This document shows positions 11,223 through 22,999 of a stretch of 64,000 bases of DNA, piece by piece. How positions within the stretch are numbered: the stretch's first letter is position 1; each line of letters begins with the position of its first letter. The notes below the pieces were generated by a model. It saw only the letters and a program-made list of their open reading frames with translations. It did not search any database and was not told where the DNA came from. Source of the stretch: Harmothoe impar. Taxonomy: Eukaryota; Annelida; Polychaeta; Phyllodocida; Polynoidae. Where the stretch lies: positions 32,664,303-32,728,302 of the forward strand of contig OX381721.1 in assembly GCA_947462335.1 (NCBI GenBank), read 5' to 3'. Made by a program: the position numbers and the translations under genes.

Positions 11223-11938
11223 TAAAGGGGCAGATCTCGGTACCCCTCCAGCGGCAGTCAGAGTGGAGCCGGGACAGGTACTCAGCCCTATTTATAGGGG
11301 CGTTGGGGCTTTAAGAAACAGAAAGTGGAAGTTTTGAGAAACCATTACCAACCTATGTCAGGATATTGATGCAGCGTCTGGATAAGGCCTTAATCCTGGC
11401 AGTGTTTCAGGACGTTTGGTACTTAATCCCCTCCTGGACCATCACGTCCAAATCTGGAATAAAATAGAAAAATTGATGTTGATTCTCACGGTGCAAAAAG
11501 TGGAGAGATATGTTTGTTCTAGATGCATTTCTAGCTGGAATGTGCCTTTGACATTTTATACAGCTGTTCAATATGTCAAAAGACATAAACGATGTATATA
11601 TGGAACACCCGTAGGGTTGAAATGAAGCTTGAGTTCCGCACCAAAGCTGCATCCATGCTTCATTCCGATCCTACTAGGTTGATATACCAATGGGTCAGCA
11701 CGAATGCAGCCCTAGCGAGAAGACCCAGTATGCATGGCTACATCCATGTACAATGCTGCTCCTAAAGCTCACACCATACCATCACGAAAAACTGCCGGCG
11801 CTCTTATCCCCTGTGCCTATACAATTCAAGGTCATGTCTTAGTGCTTAAACCCCCAGCGCCCCTATATATAGGGCTGAGTATCTGTCCTGACTCCATTCC
11901 GACTGTTGCTGGAGGGGTAGCAAGATCTGCGCCTTTAA
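11223..11938. repeat. Inverted repeat pair with ~93-bp arms, 530-bp spacer
   Basis: Arm 11223-11315 (GGGGCAGATCTCGG..CCTCCAGCGGCAGTC..CCTATTTATAGGGGCG) is reverse-complementary to 11845-11938 (CGCCCCTATATATAGGG..GACTGTTGCTGGAGG..AGATCTGCGCC). The spacer has no ORF of note. Confidence 0.85.
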
Positions 11939-12028
11939 GAAGCATTTGGAGCCCCCTGGCACTTAGACAACACTGGTACTCCCTCAAAGCCAGGTGATTT
12001 ATTGTGATGGTATGGTACACTGAAAAAG

Positions 12029-12270
12029 TAAACTGGTCTCCAGACTCGTCGAAGTTACTGTGATAAAATAAAGGAGTCAAAACTTGTCTAACCTATCAGG
12101 TTACCATCCCACAAATAGAATATGGAGCTTGCAAATGTTGGGTTTTGTGCTGGCACATACCAAGTGGGTCTTCTATCCCAAGCTAGAAGACCCGCTTCCT
12201 TGTCACTTAGACGAGTATTTAACTCGTTTATTTTATGACCGTCACTTTGAAGAGTCTGGAGACAAGTTCA
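12029..12270. repeat. Fold-back with ~44-bp arms
   Basis: AACTGGTCTCCAGACTCGTCGAAG..GATAAAATAAA (12030-12072) is mirrored by TTTATTTTATGACCGTCACTTTGAAGAGTCTGGAGACAAGTT (12228-12270). Between them AGTGGGTCTTCT and AGAAGACCCGCTT form a smaller hairpin at ~12160-12198. Confidence 0.8.
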
Positions 12271-12560
12271 TTAGAGCAGTGTTTCCATAATAGCAAATCA
12301 ATTTAATCTTTGATATATACGGGTAATTCAAGACATCCCCTTATACAACTGTTCTAATATTACAACATAGATTCAGCATGAACCCGCGTAATTTCAATTT
12401 CTATGCTCATACCAATCACTTTTTTTAAGCTAATTAAATCACTGCTAGGTAATATAGGACTGTGCCAGCCCGAGTAGCTGTCTGTTGTTTTTCTCGCAGA
12501 TGAAAATTATTGATTGTCATCTGGTGTCATCTTGCATGCCAAAATAGGCTTTCGACTAGC
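12271..12560. other. No feature recognised
   Basis: AT-rich sequence with no gene, repeat or motif I can support. Confidence 0.35.
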
Positions 12561-12811
12561 TTAACCCTTTAAGGATGGCACGATACCTTAATGCACCATA
12601 GCCTTGGTCGTCATGATGCATGAATGCAGCCCTGGTGAGTAACTGGCCAGCGCTGCATTCATGCATCATGCCAACCCTACAGAGTAAAGACACCCCTGAA
12701 GGTTCGGAATGATGCACCAATGCAGCCCCAGTGAGTTACTCGCCGGGGCTGCATTGGTGCATCATGACGACAAATGTCATCTTTTAGTGATATCTCTCCT
12801 TACAGGATTAA
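12561..12811. mobile_element. Family C piggyBac-like MITE, complete
   Basis: Flanked by TTAA at 12561-12564 and 12808-12811; starts TTAACCCTTTAAGG and ends ACAGGATTAA. It contains two palindromic modules: ATGATGCATGAATGCAGCCCTGG/CCAGCGCTGCATTCATGCATCATG, and ATGATGCACCAATGCAGCCCC/GGGGCTGCATTGGTGCATCATG. A CGACAAATGTCATCTTTTAG block sits near the right end. No coding capacity. Confidence 0.9.
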
Positions 12812-13071
12812 TCCTTTCTGTACCAGTAAAGCAGGAAAGTGAAAGTCGACCTATTCTGATGCAATTCTAACGCAGTGCTGGTGAGTAACTCACTCCTGAC
12901 GTGTTGGTGAATACTTGAGGCATTACACAATCCTTCCTATGTTTGTTTGTTTTTTGTTATTTCATTTATTTTCACCCTGATGTAATTCATATCCTTATAG
13001 AATGTATGTTTGTTCGACCCAAAGATGGAGGCGTGCGCTTATAAGGGATGCACATTAAAGATTGGGCCAAT

Positions 13072-13145
13072 GTTTTCTTCTCTGACCGGGTGCCATCTCT
13101 GACCAGGTGCCATCTCTGACCGGCCTGAATGGAAACGGTTTATTT
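13072..13145. repeat. Half copy of family M
   Basis: CTCTGACCGGGTGCCAT, repeated twice more with small changes, then GACCGGCCTGAATGGAAACGGTTTATTTAGG. This matches one arm of 3092-3359 and 23329-23584; the terminal GGCTGTGTCTCA is missing. Confidence 0.75.
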
Positions 13146-13565
13146 AGGTGAGGTTTTACAGTAGTATACGTTTGAATATAATGTGTGGATGGATGGATAA
13201 ATCTGTGATGTTCTGCTAAATGTCTGTGAGATTTGTTAGTGTCAAGTCATACCTTCTCCTCACTGTTTCCCTAGACATAATCCCTAAGTTAATTCTTCAG
13301 TGAATACCGCAATGAACCAGAGTTAGACTCCCTTTTTGTAGAAAAGGGCGAAATATCATTAGGCAAATTCAAATCCAAATATTTGGAAACCCATCACCCT
13401 ACCCCTTCCCGGTGTGTTCCCCATAATGCACTGCTTCTTCCTGTCCTTAATTAATGAATGCTCCCTGAGGGCAGAGCTTGGTTAGGGACAGTTAGCTCTA
13501 ATGACCTTAATTAGTGCCTTAATGACCTTGACTGAGGGCCTGTAATGACCTGCTAAGAAGAGCTT

Positions 13566-13799
13566 CTAACCCTTTAAGGGCCGCATAATGCTTCATGGTC
13601 ATTGGTCCTTATGATGCACCGACGCGGTGCAGGAAAAGTAGCTTAGAGCGCTGCTTTGGTGCATCATGCTGACCCTCTGGCAGTTTGATAAAACTGTGCT
13701 CTCAGCATGATGCATGAAGGCAGCATGATCAGGCTACTCTCAGGGCTGCATTCATGCATCATGAAAACAAAGAGGGTCATGCCCTTAAAGGGCCCCTAA
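13566..13799. repeat. Family C piggyBac-like MITE, nearly complete
   Basis: CTAACCCTTTAAGGGCCGCATAATGC at the left and TCATGCCCTTAAAGGGCCCCTAA at the right. The interior has GCATGATGCATGAAGGCAGC and GGGCTGCATTCATGCATCATG. Confidence 0.85.
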
Positions 13800-14099
13800 T
13801 GGATAGTGATGAGTGTATATGGAGTGGGGCATCTACCGTCACATTATTCACTCCCCCAACTTTTACCTTTACAGCTTTTAGATGGAAAATATGATCTAAG
13901 TATGAGGCTATATATATTCCCAAATGGTTTTACCTCTACTAGCACTCTTCTTAGCACTTGCAAATTAACCCATGCAGAAGAGGTTTACGAAGAGTCAACT
14001 TTTGCAATTTAGATGGAAGAACAGAAGATGGTGTGAAGAAACTGAATTAATTAAGAAAAAAACAGATTCTGTGGTTTTGAATTTATTAATTGTGGTTAT

Positions 14100-14330
14100 G
14101 GCTTATTAGCTCAGGCCACTTTCTGCGTAATTATCTGTGGCGAGGAGGTCCCTGTAATTGGCGAGTGATTAGCATATTTAGTGCGTCTATATTCAGGCTC
14201 ATGCTCGGTAAATACTTAACGGGAGGGAAAACATGACTTGAGCCAGGAGGATTTCGCTTTACATAAATTATGACGAAAAGCTGATCTAGAGCTTGCAAGT
14301 CCTGAAATTAACATTGCTTAAGTTGATTTC
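14100..14330. promoter_or_regulatory. Unique non-repeat stretch rich in homeodomain-type sites
   Basis: GTAATTATC, GTAATTGG, TGATTAGC and ATAAATTATG occur close together in sequence not shared with any family in the window. This could be a conserved non-coding element; only cross-species alignment would show it. Confidence 0.25.
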
Positions 14331-14775
14331 GTTTGCAAGACCATGCTTTGCTGCTGTGTTATTTGAGGGGCTGGGATAAAGCTTAGATGGGACATGGAGC
14401 CTTTTATATAATAGTGCTCATTCTTATGACAAAGAATGCACCATGTACCCTTTACCAAGGGTCATAGCATGTCATCTACACACTATATATAAAGTATCAG
14501 GGTGGTGACCCTGAAAAATATGAATCCCCATGCTATCCCAATTGAATAGCCTAGATAGTACTACACTAGCAGTCTGCGGAAAGTAGTCTCTGCGCGCCTC
14601 AGTCACCCGAGCACTGACGTCACTCTCCAGCAGAGGTTTGGATCTGACTAGATCAGAGTGTTAGCCTGGATCTTCCAATGGATATTGGAGAGTGAACACC
14701 AATGTTTGGTGAATTGATACAGACAGAGGTACACTTAAAGGACATCTATTGTCTATATCTTGCAATAAATTGACT

Positions 14776-14840
14776 CGCCTGGTTGGCTCATCAGTAGCAC
14801 GTCTTTTGAATTTTGAAGTTGTGAGTTCAAGATTTTGTAA
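14776..14840 (+). repeat. Possible tRNA-derived SINE head
   Basis: TTGGCTCATCAGTAGCACG (14783-14801) resembles a Pol III A box and GAGTTCAAGATT (14823-14834) a B box, about 40 bases apart as in tRNA-like SINE heads. No tail or second copy was found. Confidence 0.3.
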
Positions 14841-15800
14841 ACGTTGGAGAAAACTAGTAAAGCGTTTTCCAAATTGTACCTTATTTGCAGCCACACTAGG
14901 TGGAGCTAGTGTGCCTCTGGCTTGTTTCCCAAAACATCCAATGGGAGCGCCATTAGTTTGTACCTAGTAATATAGACTATTTGTACAAAACTTTAGTTCC
15001 TAAGGGTTGAAGCATCATCAGGACCCTAACCCGGTGTACTAGGGGTCCAGGAAGGGTAGGAATGACTCATCTAATGAGGTGGTCTCATAGACTATTCTGG
15101 TGGTAAACAGCTAAGCCTTAGTCTAGACTGGGGTCCGTGCCTCCAATATCAAACACATCCAGGGAAAGTACAATGAGTCACATTGACAAAGAGGTTGTTA
15201 GTGTTAGAATTTGGGTTAGAATTCAGCAAGGCAGTGTCATTATGATGCTGACATTTTACTCTAAACGAAATGGGTCTTCTGCATCAACCCAGTCGTTTCG
15301 TTTGAAAAAAGAAATCCCTGAAGTGTTATTTATTTGGCCCAATGAGAAGCCTAGGACTCGTCACTTATCTATTTATTGACCTATCAGCGTACAGCATACA
15401 TGCAGTCTATGCAAAGATGATGGTTAAATAAAAACAAAACAAAAAAAAACAACATTTTCATCTGACAGGACATTCGGACCTGCAAATTTTTAATGTTGCA
15501 GGACCGGCTAGATTTTTAAAGGACCGGATAGCCACATATCTGACAATTTATGTTCTTTAAGTATTACATATTTGTGTCCATTGAAAAAACATTGATTTAC
15601 ACAGTATATTGACAAACATATTTCGGGTTTAGAGACCAATTAAATCATTTTAGTTCAGAAAAACCCAACGTGTGACTGGACATTCGGTCCTGCTACACTT
15701 GTCCCTTAGCTTGCTTATTCATGTGTTATTCTCATACACTGCATGCATGTTTGCATTTAAGTAAATCAAATATATGCGTAAAGGAACATGTTAAGCATAC
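14841..15800. other. No feature recognised
   Basis: Contains two diverged copies of a GGACATTCGG(A/T)CCTGC block (~15469 and ~15678), hinting at an old repeat. No gene is visible. Confidence 0.4.
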
Positions 15801-15991
15801 TGTACCGTCGCGATTAAGCGCCGGGGCACTCTTCAATTTGGAGTGGCTCTAACACAGGCACTTATACAAGACAGGCGCTTATTCAAGGTCATGATTTTTG
15901 TGCTTAAGAAACATTTGGGTGTCCCAATACCCCCAGCGCTTATTCAAGACCGGCGCTCTTTCAAGACCAAGCGCTTTATCGCGACGGTACA
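15801..15991. repeat. Family E fold-back (TGTACCGTCGCGA ends), copy 1
   Basis: Perfect 13-bp ends TGTACCGTCGCGA / TCGCGACGGTACA, then imperfect arms with AAGCGC. Internal direct blocks: ACAAGACAGGCGCTTATTCAAG and CAAGACCGGCGCTCTTTCAAGACC. A truncated copy is at 56545-56719. Confidence 0.9.
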
Positions 15992-16437
15992 AGTCAATGC
16001 CACTTGGAGCCACGAGAAAAATAAATGATTTTCAATGACATTTTCCATGGCATTTCAGAACTTAAAGCCACTTGATGTTCCATTAAGGCAAGTTAAATTT
16101 GCTTAACTGCAAATATTCATACAGGGTTACTATATTACTGATCACTACACTGAGCGTGTAGCGCACAGAACCTAGAGGTAACACACAGTAATGTACCACA
16201 TACATGGTTTACTACAAGTAAGCCCCACACTCCCGGGGTTGTAGCCGAACACGTCAACCCCTGTTAAACATGACCCTTACTCAAGTCGCCCGCCTCCATT
16301 TGACCACCATATTGTCGGGGTAGTTTAATGCCTCACTGGCCTTGATGTTGATGATAATGTGCCTATTCCACAGGATATTTTTGGTCAAGGCCAGTGCTGG
16401 ATTTATGCTGGCCTCATGAGGTTAAGACACTCCAAAG
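15992..16437. other. No feature recognised
   Basis: Unassigned sequence between repeats. Confidence 0.35.
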
Positions 16438-16621
16438 GGGCTAGCATGATGCACCAATGCAGCACCAGCGGGTTACTTGCCAGCGGTGCATCCTGATGAC
16501 AAATATCATCTTTTAGCGACCACAATATCACCACTCACGCAGCTATCACATAGTAGACTAGAACAGTACTAGAATTTTGAATGGGACACGCTCGGTGATT
16601 ATGCCGCTATAAAGGGTTAAG
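16438..16621. repeat. Family C fragment
   Basis: GCTAGCATGATGCACCAATGCAGC..GGGTTACTTGCCAGCGGTGCAT and GACAAATATCATCTTTTAGCGA, ending ATAAAGGGTTAA. The left TTAA end is missing. Confidence 0.8.
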
Positions 16622-17229
16622 GTCTAAAACTCCTGGAGGGTTAAATCCATACTTAATCTGTAGTCACCACCAACTGTTGTAGCCCCCCCCGTCAATCCCT
16701 CCTGATTCCCTATCCCTACCTCCATCACGACCACTAGCCTCTCCCACCCCAGCCGCACCCCTACCTTCCACCTCAGTGTTGCTAATGTACCAGGCTATCA
16801 TGCCTGATTTAATACAGGCCTAATAGAGGGCACTGGGGGCAGGAAAAAACCTATCAGTGCCAATATTGCACTGCTAGGGTCTCTCTCGTACTAAGCGACA
16901 CCATTTTAGGGTGCCATTGCTTTGCCTAGACAAATGTAACTTGATTGGATAAACTGGCCCTGATTCAGTTGTCCCTGAGGCCACTTAAATACAAAAGTTG
17001 ATTTGAAAATATTTCTATGACTAAATTCAATCATTTTCGGTTCTTTGCCTATGGTTTAAACTTGAAAGCAATTAACTTGCTAGAATTATGTGATTCAGAC
17101 TGTGAATGATCATTTAGCCTTGTCCTCCAATCCTCCCTCTTAAAAATGTTACATGAGCATTTATAATGGAACCACCACTTTAAAATAGCCTTGGGCAATA
17201 TGTGCACAGCCCCAGCCGTCGGAAAGGGT

Positions 17230-17500
17230 CAAGCCGCCGGTGCTGCGCCCTAGTGGACAAAACCAGTATCACCAGCCTCCTTCTCATTAATCACGTGATC
17301 AGGTAAAAGAGTGGCGGCCATTTTGGTGTGATGTACAGCCCCGAGCGTCACCTGTGACACCCAAGTAAAACCCGCCGTGATGGAGTAGCTCGCGGTATTC
17401 AGCCCAAAAATGTCGCTAGTGATCGAGTAAACTAGTGGGTGAAGACGCCGGGTTAGGTCTGCGTCCGTGCCTGAATTCTGCACTGTTCATGTAAGAGAAC
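17230..17500. promoter_or_regulatory. CpG-richer, promoter-like stretch
   Basis: CACGTG (17292-17297), GCGGCCATTTTGG (~17313-17325, YY1-like) and the palindrome GTCACCTGTGAC (~17348-17359), in sequence with more CpG than its surroundings. No exon was recognised; a 77-codon minus-strand ORF across it has no family motif. Confidence 0.3.
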
Positions 17501-18044
17501 GCTAGACTATGAAAATGTTTGTAGATACTATTCACTGATTCATTGGTGTATATATATAATTGATGTATAAAATATATATGTGAATATATTAATACTTAAT
17601 TTATTGTCCCTGTAATTTGTCCCTGTAAGTTGTATTCTAACATGTTAGTAATCCATCATGACGGTTATACACAATAACTTTTCTGGTATTGCAATAGTTT
17701 TATTATCAGTAATAGATACCAAATGAAGTTCAAACCCTTAAAAAGGCAACTTCGTGCTATAGATAGATGCACATGTATATACCTCATTACATATACTGTG
17801 TACCAGGTAGAAGCAGCAGCTAGATGTAGCATGGTGCTTCACACTCTAGTTCCCTTTGAGGACAGAAGCTCTGTGCCTATGTAATTAGCAGCAGAGATGG
17901 CCCAATCAGGATCACACAGCTACAGAAGGGTGAGAATACTACACCAAAGCCTCTGCAGCTACCCTCATAGTTCAGTATCAATTCACCCACTATATTAAGG
18001 AATTGCTACTGGTATGTAAAGTCTAGGCAGCATAGGTTATTTTA
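17501..18044. other. No feature recognised
   Basis: AT-rich sequence with a short ATATAT-containing run near 17550-17580. Confidence 0.35.
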
Positions 18045-18341
18045 AGGCTACTCAAAAAAAAGTGATTCAGGGGAATTTTTTTTTCATTTTTTTAAAAAGA
18101 TTTTTAATGAAGAATCTGTTGGAAATGGACAAATATAGGCATATCTGGTATCAAATTGAAGCTTATGCCCTCAGTGAGGCAGAGAGCTAGGAATAAGTTG
18201 TATTATAACAACGGATCAATTAACTATTAAGTACTAAAATGTGAAAATTGTGCGCAAAAAGTCTTAATTTTTCCCAGTAAAAAAAACAACAACAAAAAAC
18301 GCCCTCATCATATTTCTCACTGCCTGTTTTCTGAGTGGTGT
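18045..18341. repeat. Family A fold-back, copy 2
   Basis: Starts AGGCTACTCAAAAAAAAGTG and ends TTTTCTGAGTGGTGT. It shares AATATAGGCATATCTGGTATCAAATTGAAGCTTATG and AGGAATAAGTTGTATTATAACA with the copies at 5324 and 33497. Confidence 0.85.
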
Positions 18342-18949
18342 AAAACGATTCCCTGCTGAATCATATATTTCTGCCATACTGCATTATTATGGTGTGAGAT
18401 TCCTGCGATTTGAAATCTGTCATTCACATTTGTCATACAATTCTAGTCTTCCATGTGGTGGATTTTGGAACCTTAAATTTTGCAGGACTAGGTACCACCA
18501 AGAACTTCATATCAGTTCATAAGAACCCTCTGTACCCTTAGTACTGTAGCAGGGGTCTGGGCAGGACTTGGTATCACCAGGACCCTTGTCTAGCTGTGAC
18601 AGGAGCCTTGGCAGGACTACCAGGACCCTAACCTAGGAAGGTGAGAGGCTCTTTAGCCTTACAGTGTCTGGCTATAGCGGCTTTGGTAAAACAGCCACAA
18701 AGAGGAGTGTGGTATTTCTGTGAGGTAAGAACTGGGAGCTGCTCACCAGGCACCAGCTGCTGCTCACTCCCCTGGTGGATGTGGCAGGAACTACTGCTTC
18801 CTGTTCACGTTTCTAAGACCTCTTCTTTCAGATTCACTATTGATCTTTTAGATGCCCATGTTTTTCTACCCTTCCAGCGAGAGTCAAAATGAAGCGAGGA
18901 CCGGCACGCTGGTCTTCATACAGAAAAGAAAGGATTTTAAGTCAGTATG

Positions 18950-19040
18950 GTGGTCCTAGTACATTGTTGTCATTATGCATGATTGTAACTCTGGTGAGTA
19001 ACTCGCCAAGGCTTAATTCATGCATCATTTCCACCCTGAA
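18950..19040. repeat. Family C fragment
   Basis: ATGCATGATTGTAACTCTGGTGAGTAACTCGCC and TTAATTCATGCATCATTTCCACCCTGAAGGGT. Confidence 0.7.
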
Positions 19041-20409
19041 GGGTGGATACAGTACCAAGCCAAGGGTTGGCATTTGCAACATAGCAGTAGGCTTACTGAG
19101 GACATGACAGCTGGTGCTGTATTAGTTCATGCTAGCAAGTGAACATGATGTTTCAAGTATTAATGGTTAAAGTTCAGGAAGGAGGTTTTGATGGTCTTCC
19201 AGCATGACCCAAATGCCAAATCCCTCAGAATTTACTTCACAACTGATATTCCTACTACTTCTTGATATAATAAAATGAATGAATGCAATGGCAAAAAGCC
19301 CATTGGGACATGGTTCCTCTAATTCTTTATGGGCATCATAAATAAAGCAACAGTGAGTATAATTCCACAGAAGATTGAACACCCCTGGTGTGAGGCCTGT
19401 TGGCATATCCTGGTGCGGCTGTACAGTCAGGCCTGTAAGAGGCATCGTGTGCCGCTTTTAAGGCATTACTCAAGTCTCCAGGGCACATTTTACTGGGCGG
19501 AAACCAGCAAACAGCGTCTTGTTGACTTATGTTTCCATGACGACGCTCCCCCCTTACAGATCCATCAGTCGGCCATATTGGTTCTATTAGTCCCACCCAA
19601 ACCCCTGAAGAACATGATAAGGGTCCTTACCACATATCACACAATTGTTATGTGTTAAATATTCTTCCTATTGCAGGAGGCTCATTCAGAACAACTAGCC
19701 AATTCGTTCGTTACAGGTTTTGTCATGTGACCCCTAGACTGGCTTTGCCTAACCTGGCGTACCTGCGGTGGGAACGCCAGTGCCAGCGGCTAGGGTAGGT
19801 AGTTCAGCCTATGTGACTGCGGGAGATCTTTCACAAGAAATGCTGTTGAAATCTATACCCAACGTTTATGTAAATGCCCCCTATTCATAGTCGTGAGTAC
19901 CTTTGTCAGTTGCAAATATTGTACTCTTGACAAAAATCCAAATATTGGAGTCACAAATTAGTCCTGAAGACCTCCCTGGCGTAGGAAGCAATATATAACT
20001 TATTCCCTGCAAATTCTCAATGTTAAGTTTTGGTTGCAGAGTAGTTCTGCAGTAACTACTTGCATGAGGAATGTCCACCGATTCCACTAAACACCAAATT
20101 ACAAAAAAGCGTCGCACCATGTCTTGTGATGGATCAAAATAAATTATATTTGGAAAAAATCCCCTGGATCTGCCCCTGCTCTACCATAGGGAACCTGCTA
20201 CAAGATGGCTGCCATGTCCTCCAGTTCCGCCAAGTGTCATGGTGGAGCACCTGGTGGCAGATTGTGGAACTAGCCATGTGTTGGTTCTATATGGCTGAGT
20301 TCCGCTGATACTTCAGACAGATCAGCTCAGCTAACACCGCCCTGCCCCCAGACTCTCACATCACATTTACATTCTCCCATAGCGCGTTAAGAGAAGCACA
20401 GTACTTTAA
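19041..20409. other. No gene recognised
   Basis: About 1.4 kb. Overlapping ORFs of 86-109 codons on both strands (19329-19658 region) have no family motif and no supporting splice structure. AAGATGGCTGCC occurs at ~20201. Confidence 0.4.
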
Positions 20410-20600
20410 TATGATATATGCTGTTTGTCGTCATCATGTCTGAATACAACCGTCATCTTACCAGTGCTGTATTCATACATCCAATCCTTCGGGAGTGTGT
20501 CAACCATGTGGGGTTGTCAGGATGCATGAATGCAGCCCTGGGGAGTCCCATGTTCATGGATCACGAGGACAAAGGGCATGTAAAATTAGGCAGTATACAG
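20410..20600. repeat. Family C fragment
   Basis: TTGTCGTCATCATGTCTGAATAC, GGATGCATGAATGCAGCCCTGG and ATGGATCACGAGGACAAAGGGCAT are diverged family C blocks. Confidence 0.7.
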
Positions 20601-20780
20601 CCCGTGAAGGATTATCTAGCCCACAATGGCTTCCTGTATAAACCGGATGTGACGCCATGCAGCGATCTCCGGACTGAATTCAAGGTGATTTGTCAGCGAT
20701 CACAATGGTACCCGGATAGCGCTATGGGTTCCTAACAAAGCTTCATTAAGTGAGGGAGGAAGGCACTTTTTCAACTGCAT

Positions 20781-20799
20781 TTATATATATATATATATC

Positions 20800-20881
<82 letters not shown>

Positions 20882-20936
20882 ACATATATATATAATATAT
20901 ATATAATATATATATAATATATATATTATATATATG
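20781..20936. repeat. (TA)n microsatellite
   Basis: About 155 bases of near-pure TA with a few interruptions (ATATCAT, TATGTA, TATTTA, ATAATA). Confidence 0.98.
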
Positions 20937-21252
20937 AAGACACACTATTTATACTAGCTATAATATCCACTAGCTGTTATCAACCCAACACATTTCTCTC
21001 CCTAAGGACTATCGTAAAACCTCATGTATATCTAGTGGGTTAACTATAGCTCTCTTGTTCTTGTGGTGTCTTCATTATGATGCCGCCCTTATTCTGCTGC
21101 CATACCTTGAGGCAGCCCTACTCCTACAACCTTGTTACCATGCACACCACGTTACCCCTGTATAGGATGTCCATAAGTTACCTCCAAGTCAGCTTGTCAC
21201 CCCAATGTACAAGCCTGCCCAGAAAGTGGATGAAAATATACTGATACCATAC

Positions 21253-21375
21253 CCCAGCTAACAAAAATACGTTATTTTACGTCAAAATAACGTTTTTTTA
21301 CGTTATATAATGGTTGCAACACTAAGAAGCTATATAGAAACGTATAACGTTGTACAACGTTTTTTGTTTACTAGG
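21253..21375. repeat. Short family J element
   Basis: CCCAGCTAACAAAAATACGTT at the left and AACGTTTTTTGTTTACTAGG at the right are inverted. The interior is rich in ACGTT words, as in 10053-11164. Confidence 0.8.
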
Positions 21376-21639
21376 AACCCTTATGGCACCTGTAGATGAC
21401 ACTACCGTCTTGGCTACCAGAGTATACAAGCAGAGATAATTTAAGCATTCCCAATATCTGGCTGGAGAGTGCACTCCTCCATCTTGGAAACTAAAGTATA
21501 AGTTTCTCCTGGAGCCAGGCCGAGCAGTAGCTTGGGAGCAGAAAGGGTGAGACTACAAGCTCACGGTTAGCCACACCTCATGTCATAGACCAACTCTCCC
21601 TGAACTAGAACTACCAGTACTGTAACTTGCCCTGTAAAA

Positions 21640-21800
21640 CACGCTCTCGTGTATATAACCCACACCTGTAACTCAGCAAAATCTCAATCTGAGTAACTCA
21701 TTTTGGGGAGTTTGATACTGTAGTATGCTTTTATAAGAACCCTCTTATAACCCGCACCATCTATAGACATGTTTGGTATCAGTTGTATGGCTCAGTTTGG
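21640..21800 (-). repeat. Family N fragment (CGTGTATATAACCC)
   Basis: CTCTCGTGTATATAACCCACACC and CTCTTATAACCCGCACC, with ATAGACATGTTTGGTATCA. The reverse-complement blocks recur at 29805-29900 and 46411-46520. Confidence 0.6.
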
Positions 21801-22084
21801 TTCGTGAACAACCTCGAGTTGAATATAGGAAACTATGGTAGAACTTTACTTCCAGGCCTGGAGGGCAGGGAATGAGACGGTTACAGATAGGGTTGACAAA
21901 GCGCTCGTTGAGTCTAAAATAGACCAGTACTGGGGGGTAGGGTGCAGCCTGACACCCAGGGCCTGTGGCATTGACTTGTATATTGTATAATATATCACAT
22001 AGGCACACATACTACACGTGGTATCAGATAGTACTTGTCACCCCATGGCCCAGGGTAGAATAGTACTTAAAGCACAATGCAATT

Positions 22085-22245
22085 TTCCAAATGATGCATC
22101 AATGCAGCCTTGAGAACTAACCAGCTAACTGACCAGGACTGCAATGATGCATCATGCCAACCGCGCAGGGCTGATACACCTCCGAAGGGTCAAAATGATG
22201 CTTGAATGCAGCCCTGGCAAGTAGATTCGCCAGGCACGCTTTTAT
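22085..22245. repeat. Family C fragment
   Basis: AATGATGCATCAATGCAGCC, GCAATGATGCATCATGCCAACC, GATACACCTCCGAAGGGTC and AATGATGCTTGAATGCAGCCCTGGC. Confidence 0.8.
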
Positions 22246-22621
22246 GCATATATATATATCAGTAAGTCCCATATACTGACTCCAGGACATGGCATGCATT
22301 GTCAATCCATAGCCATCAGTAGCCTAAGGCTTGTAATGTCTGTGCACACAAGCACCGCACACTGCAGCAAACAACAGGGCCAGTACTGCCGGCCATTGAG
22401 TTGCGCTGGGTGCTGGCAGGAGAGGCACTGATAACAACTATCAAGATGGGTACCATTAGCACAGTGCGAAATATGGAAAGTATATATCAGACAATTATTC
22501 AATCGGTCCAGGGGAATCCTGCTTGGACCTTATGAAGCCAAGTATAATGCCACAGTATAGAGTCAAAGACGTTCAAAGCTACTCAAACTGAACACGTGAA
22601 ACACAGTGTATATGGCTAAGG

Positions 22622-22999
22622 CTCACCAGATCGATACAAGTTTATAGTCTTTGAGTGGGTGACCTCTTTGAGTGGGTGACCTCTTTGAGTGGGTGACCTC
22701 TTTGAGCAGCTGAGCTCTTTGAGCGGGTGATCTCTTTGAGTGGGTGACCTCTTTGAGTGGGTGACCTCTTTGAGTGGCTGAGCTCTTTGAGCGGGTGATC
22801 TCTTTGAGCGGGTGACCTCTTTGACCGGGGGATTTCTTTGAGCGGCAAACGACAAAAGTTTTCCCGGCATATCTGTCTACATAGCCCCCATTTCAGCCGT
22901 TTTAACACTTACCAGTCAAAGAGGCCACCTGCTTAAAGAGGTCAACCAGTCAAAGAGGTCATGCGGTCAAAGATTATCAACTTGTATCAATCTGGTGAG
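22622..22999. repeat. Fold-back element enclosing a 17-bp minisatellite
   Basis: Ends CTCACCAGATCGATACAAG and CTTGTATCAATCTGGTGAG are inverted. The left side holds the 17-bp array; the right side carries AGTCAAAGAGGTCA-type units, the complement of the same word. Resembles family M in architecture (terminal tag plus tandem TTTGACC-type units). Confidence 0.9.
22649..22846. repeat. 17-bp minisatellite (TTTGAGTGGGTGACCTC)
   Basis: About 11.5 units. Variants are arranged A-A-A-B-C-A-A-B-C-D-E, where B carries CTGAGCTC and C GGTGATCTC, implying block duplication. Minus-strand ORFs through it (KEVTHSKRSP repeats) are a by-product. Confidence 0.95.

Noticed and set aside
17237..17250. TGCGCCCTAGTGG as a CTCF site
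   Set aside because: Two bases shorter than the consensus core; not convincing.
22649..22846. CRISPR-like array
   Set aside because: Repeats are directly abutting without unique spacers, in a eukaryotic context; the same holds for the arrays at 47253, 54005 and 62082.
22616..22908. Minus-strand ORFs with KEVTHSKRSP repeats
   Set aside because: Translation of the 17-bp minisatellite.
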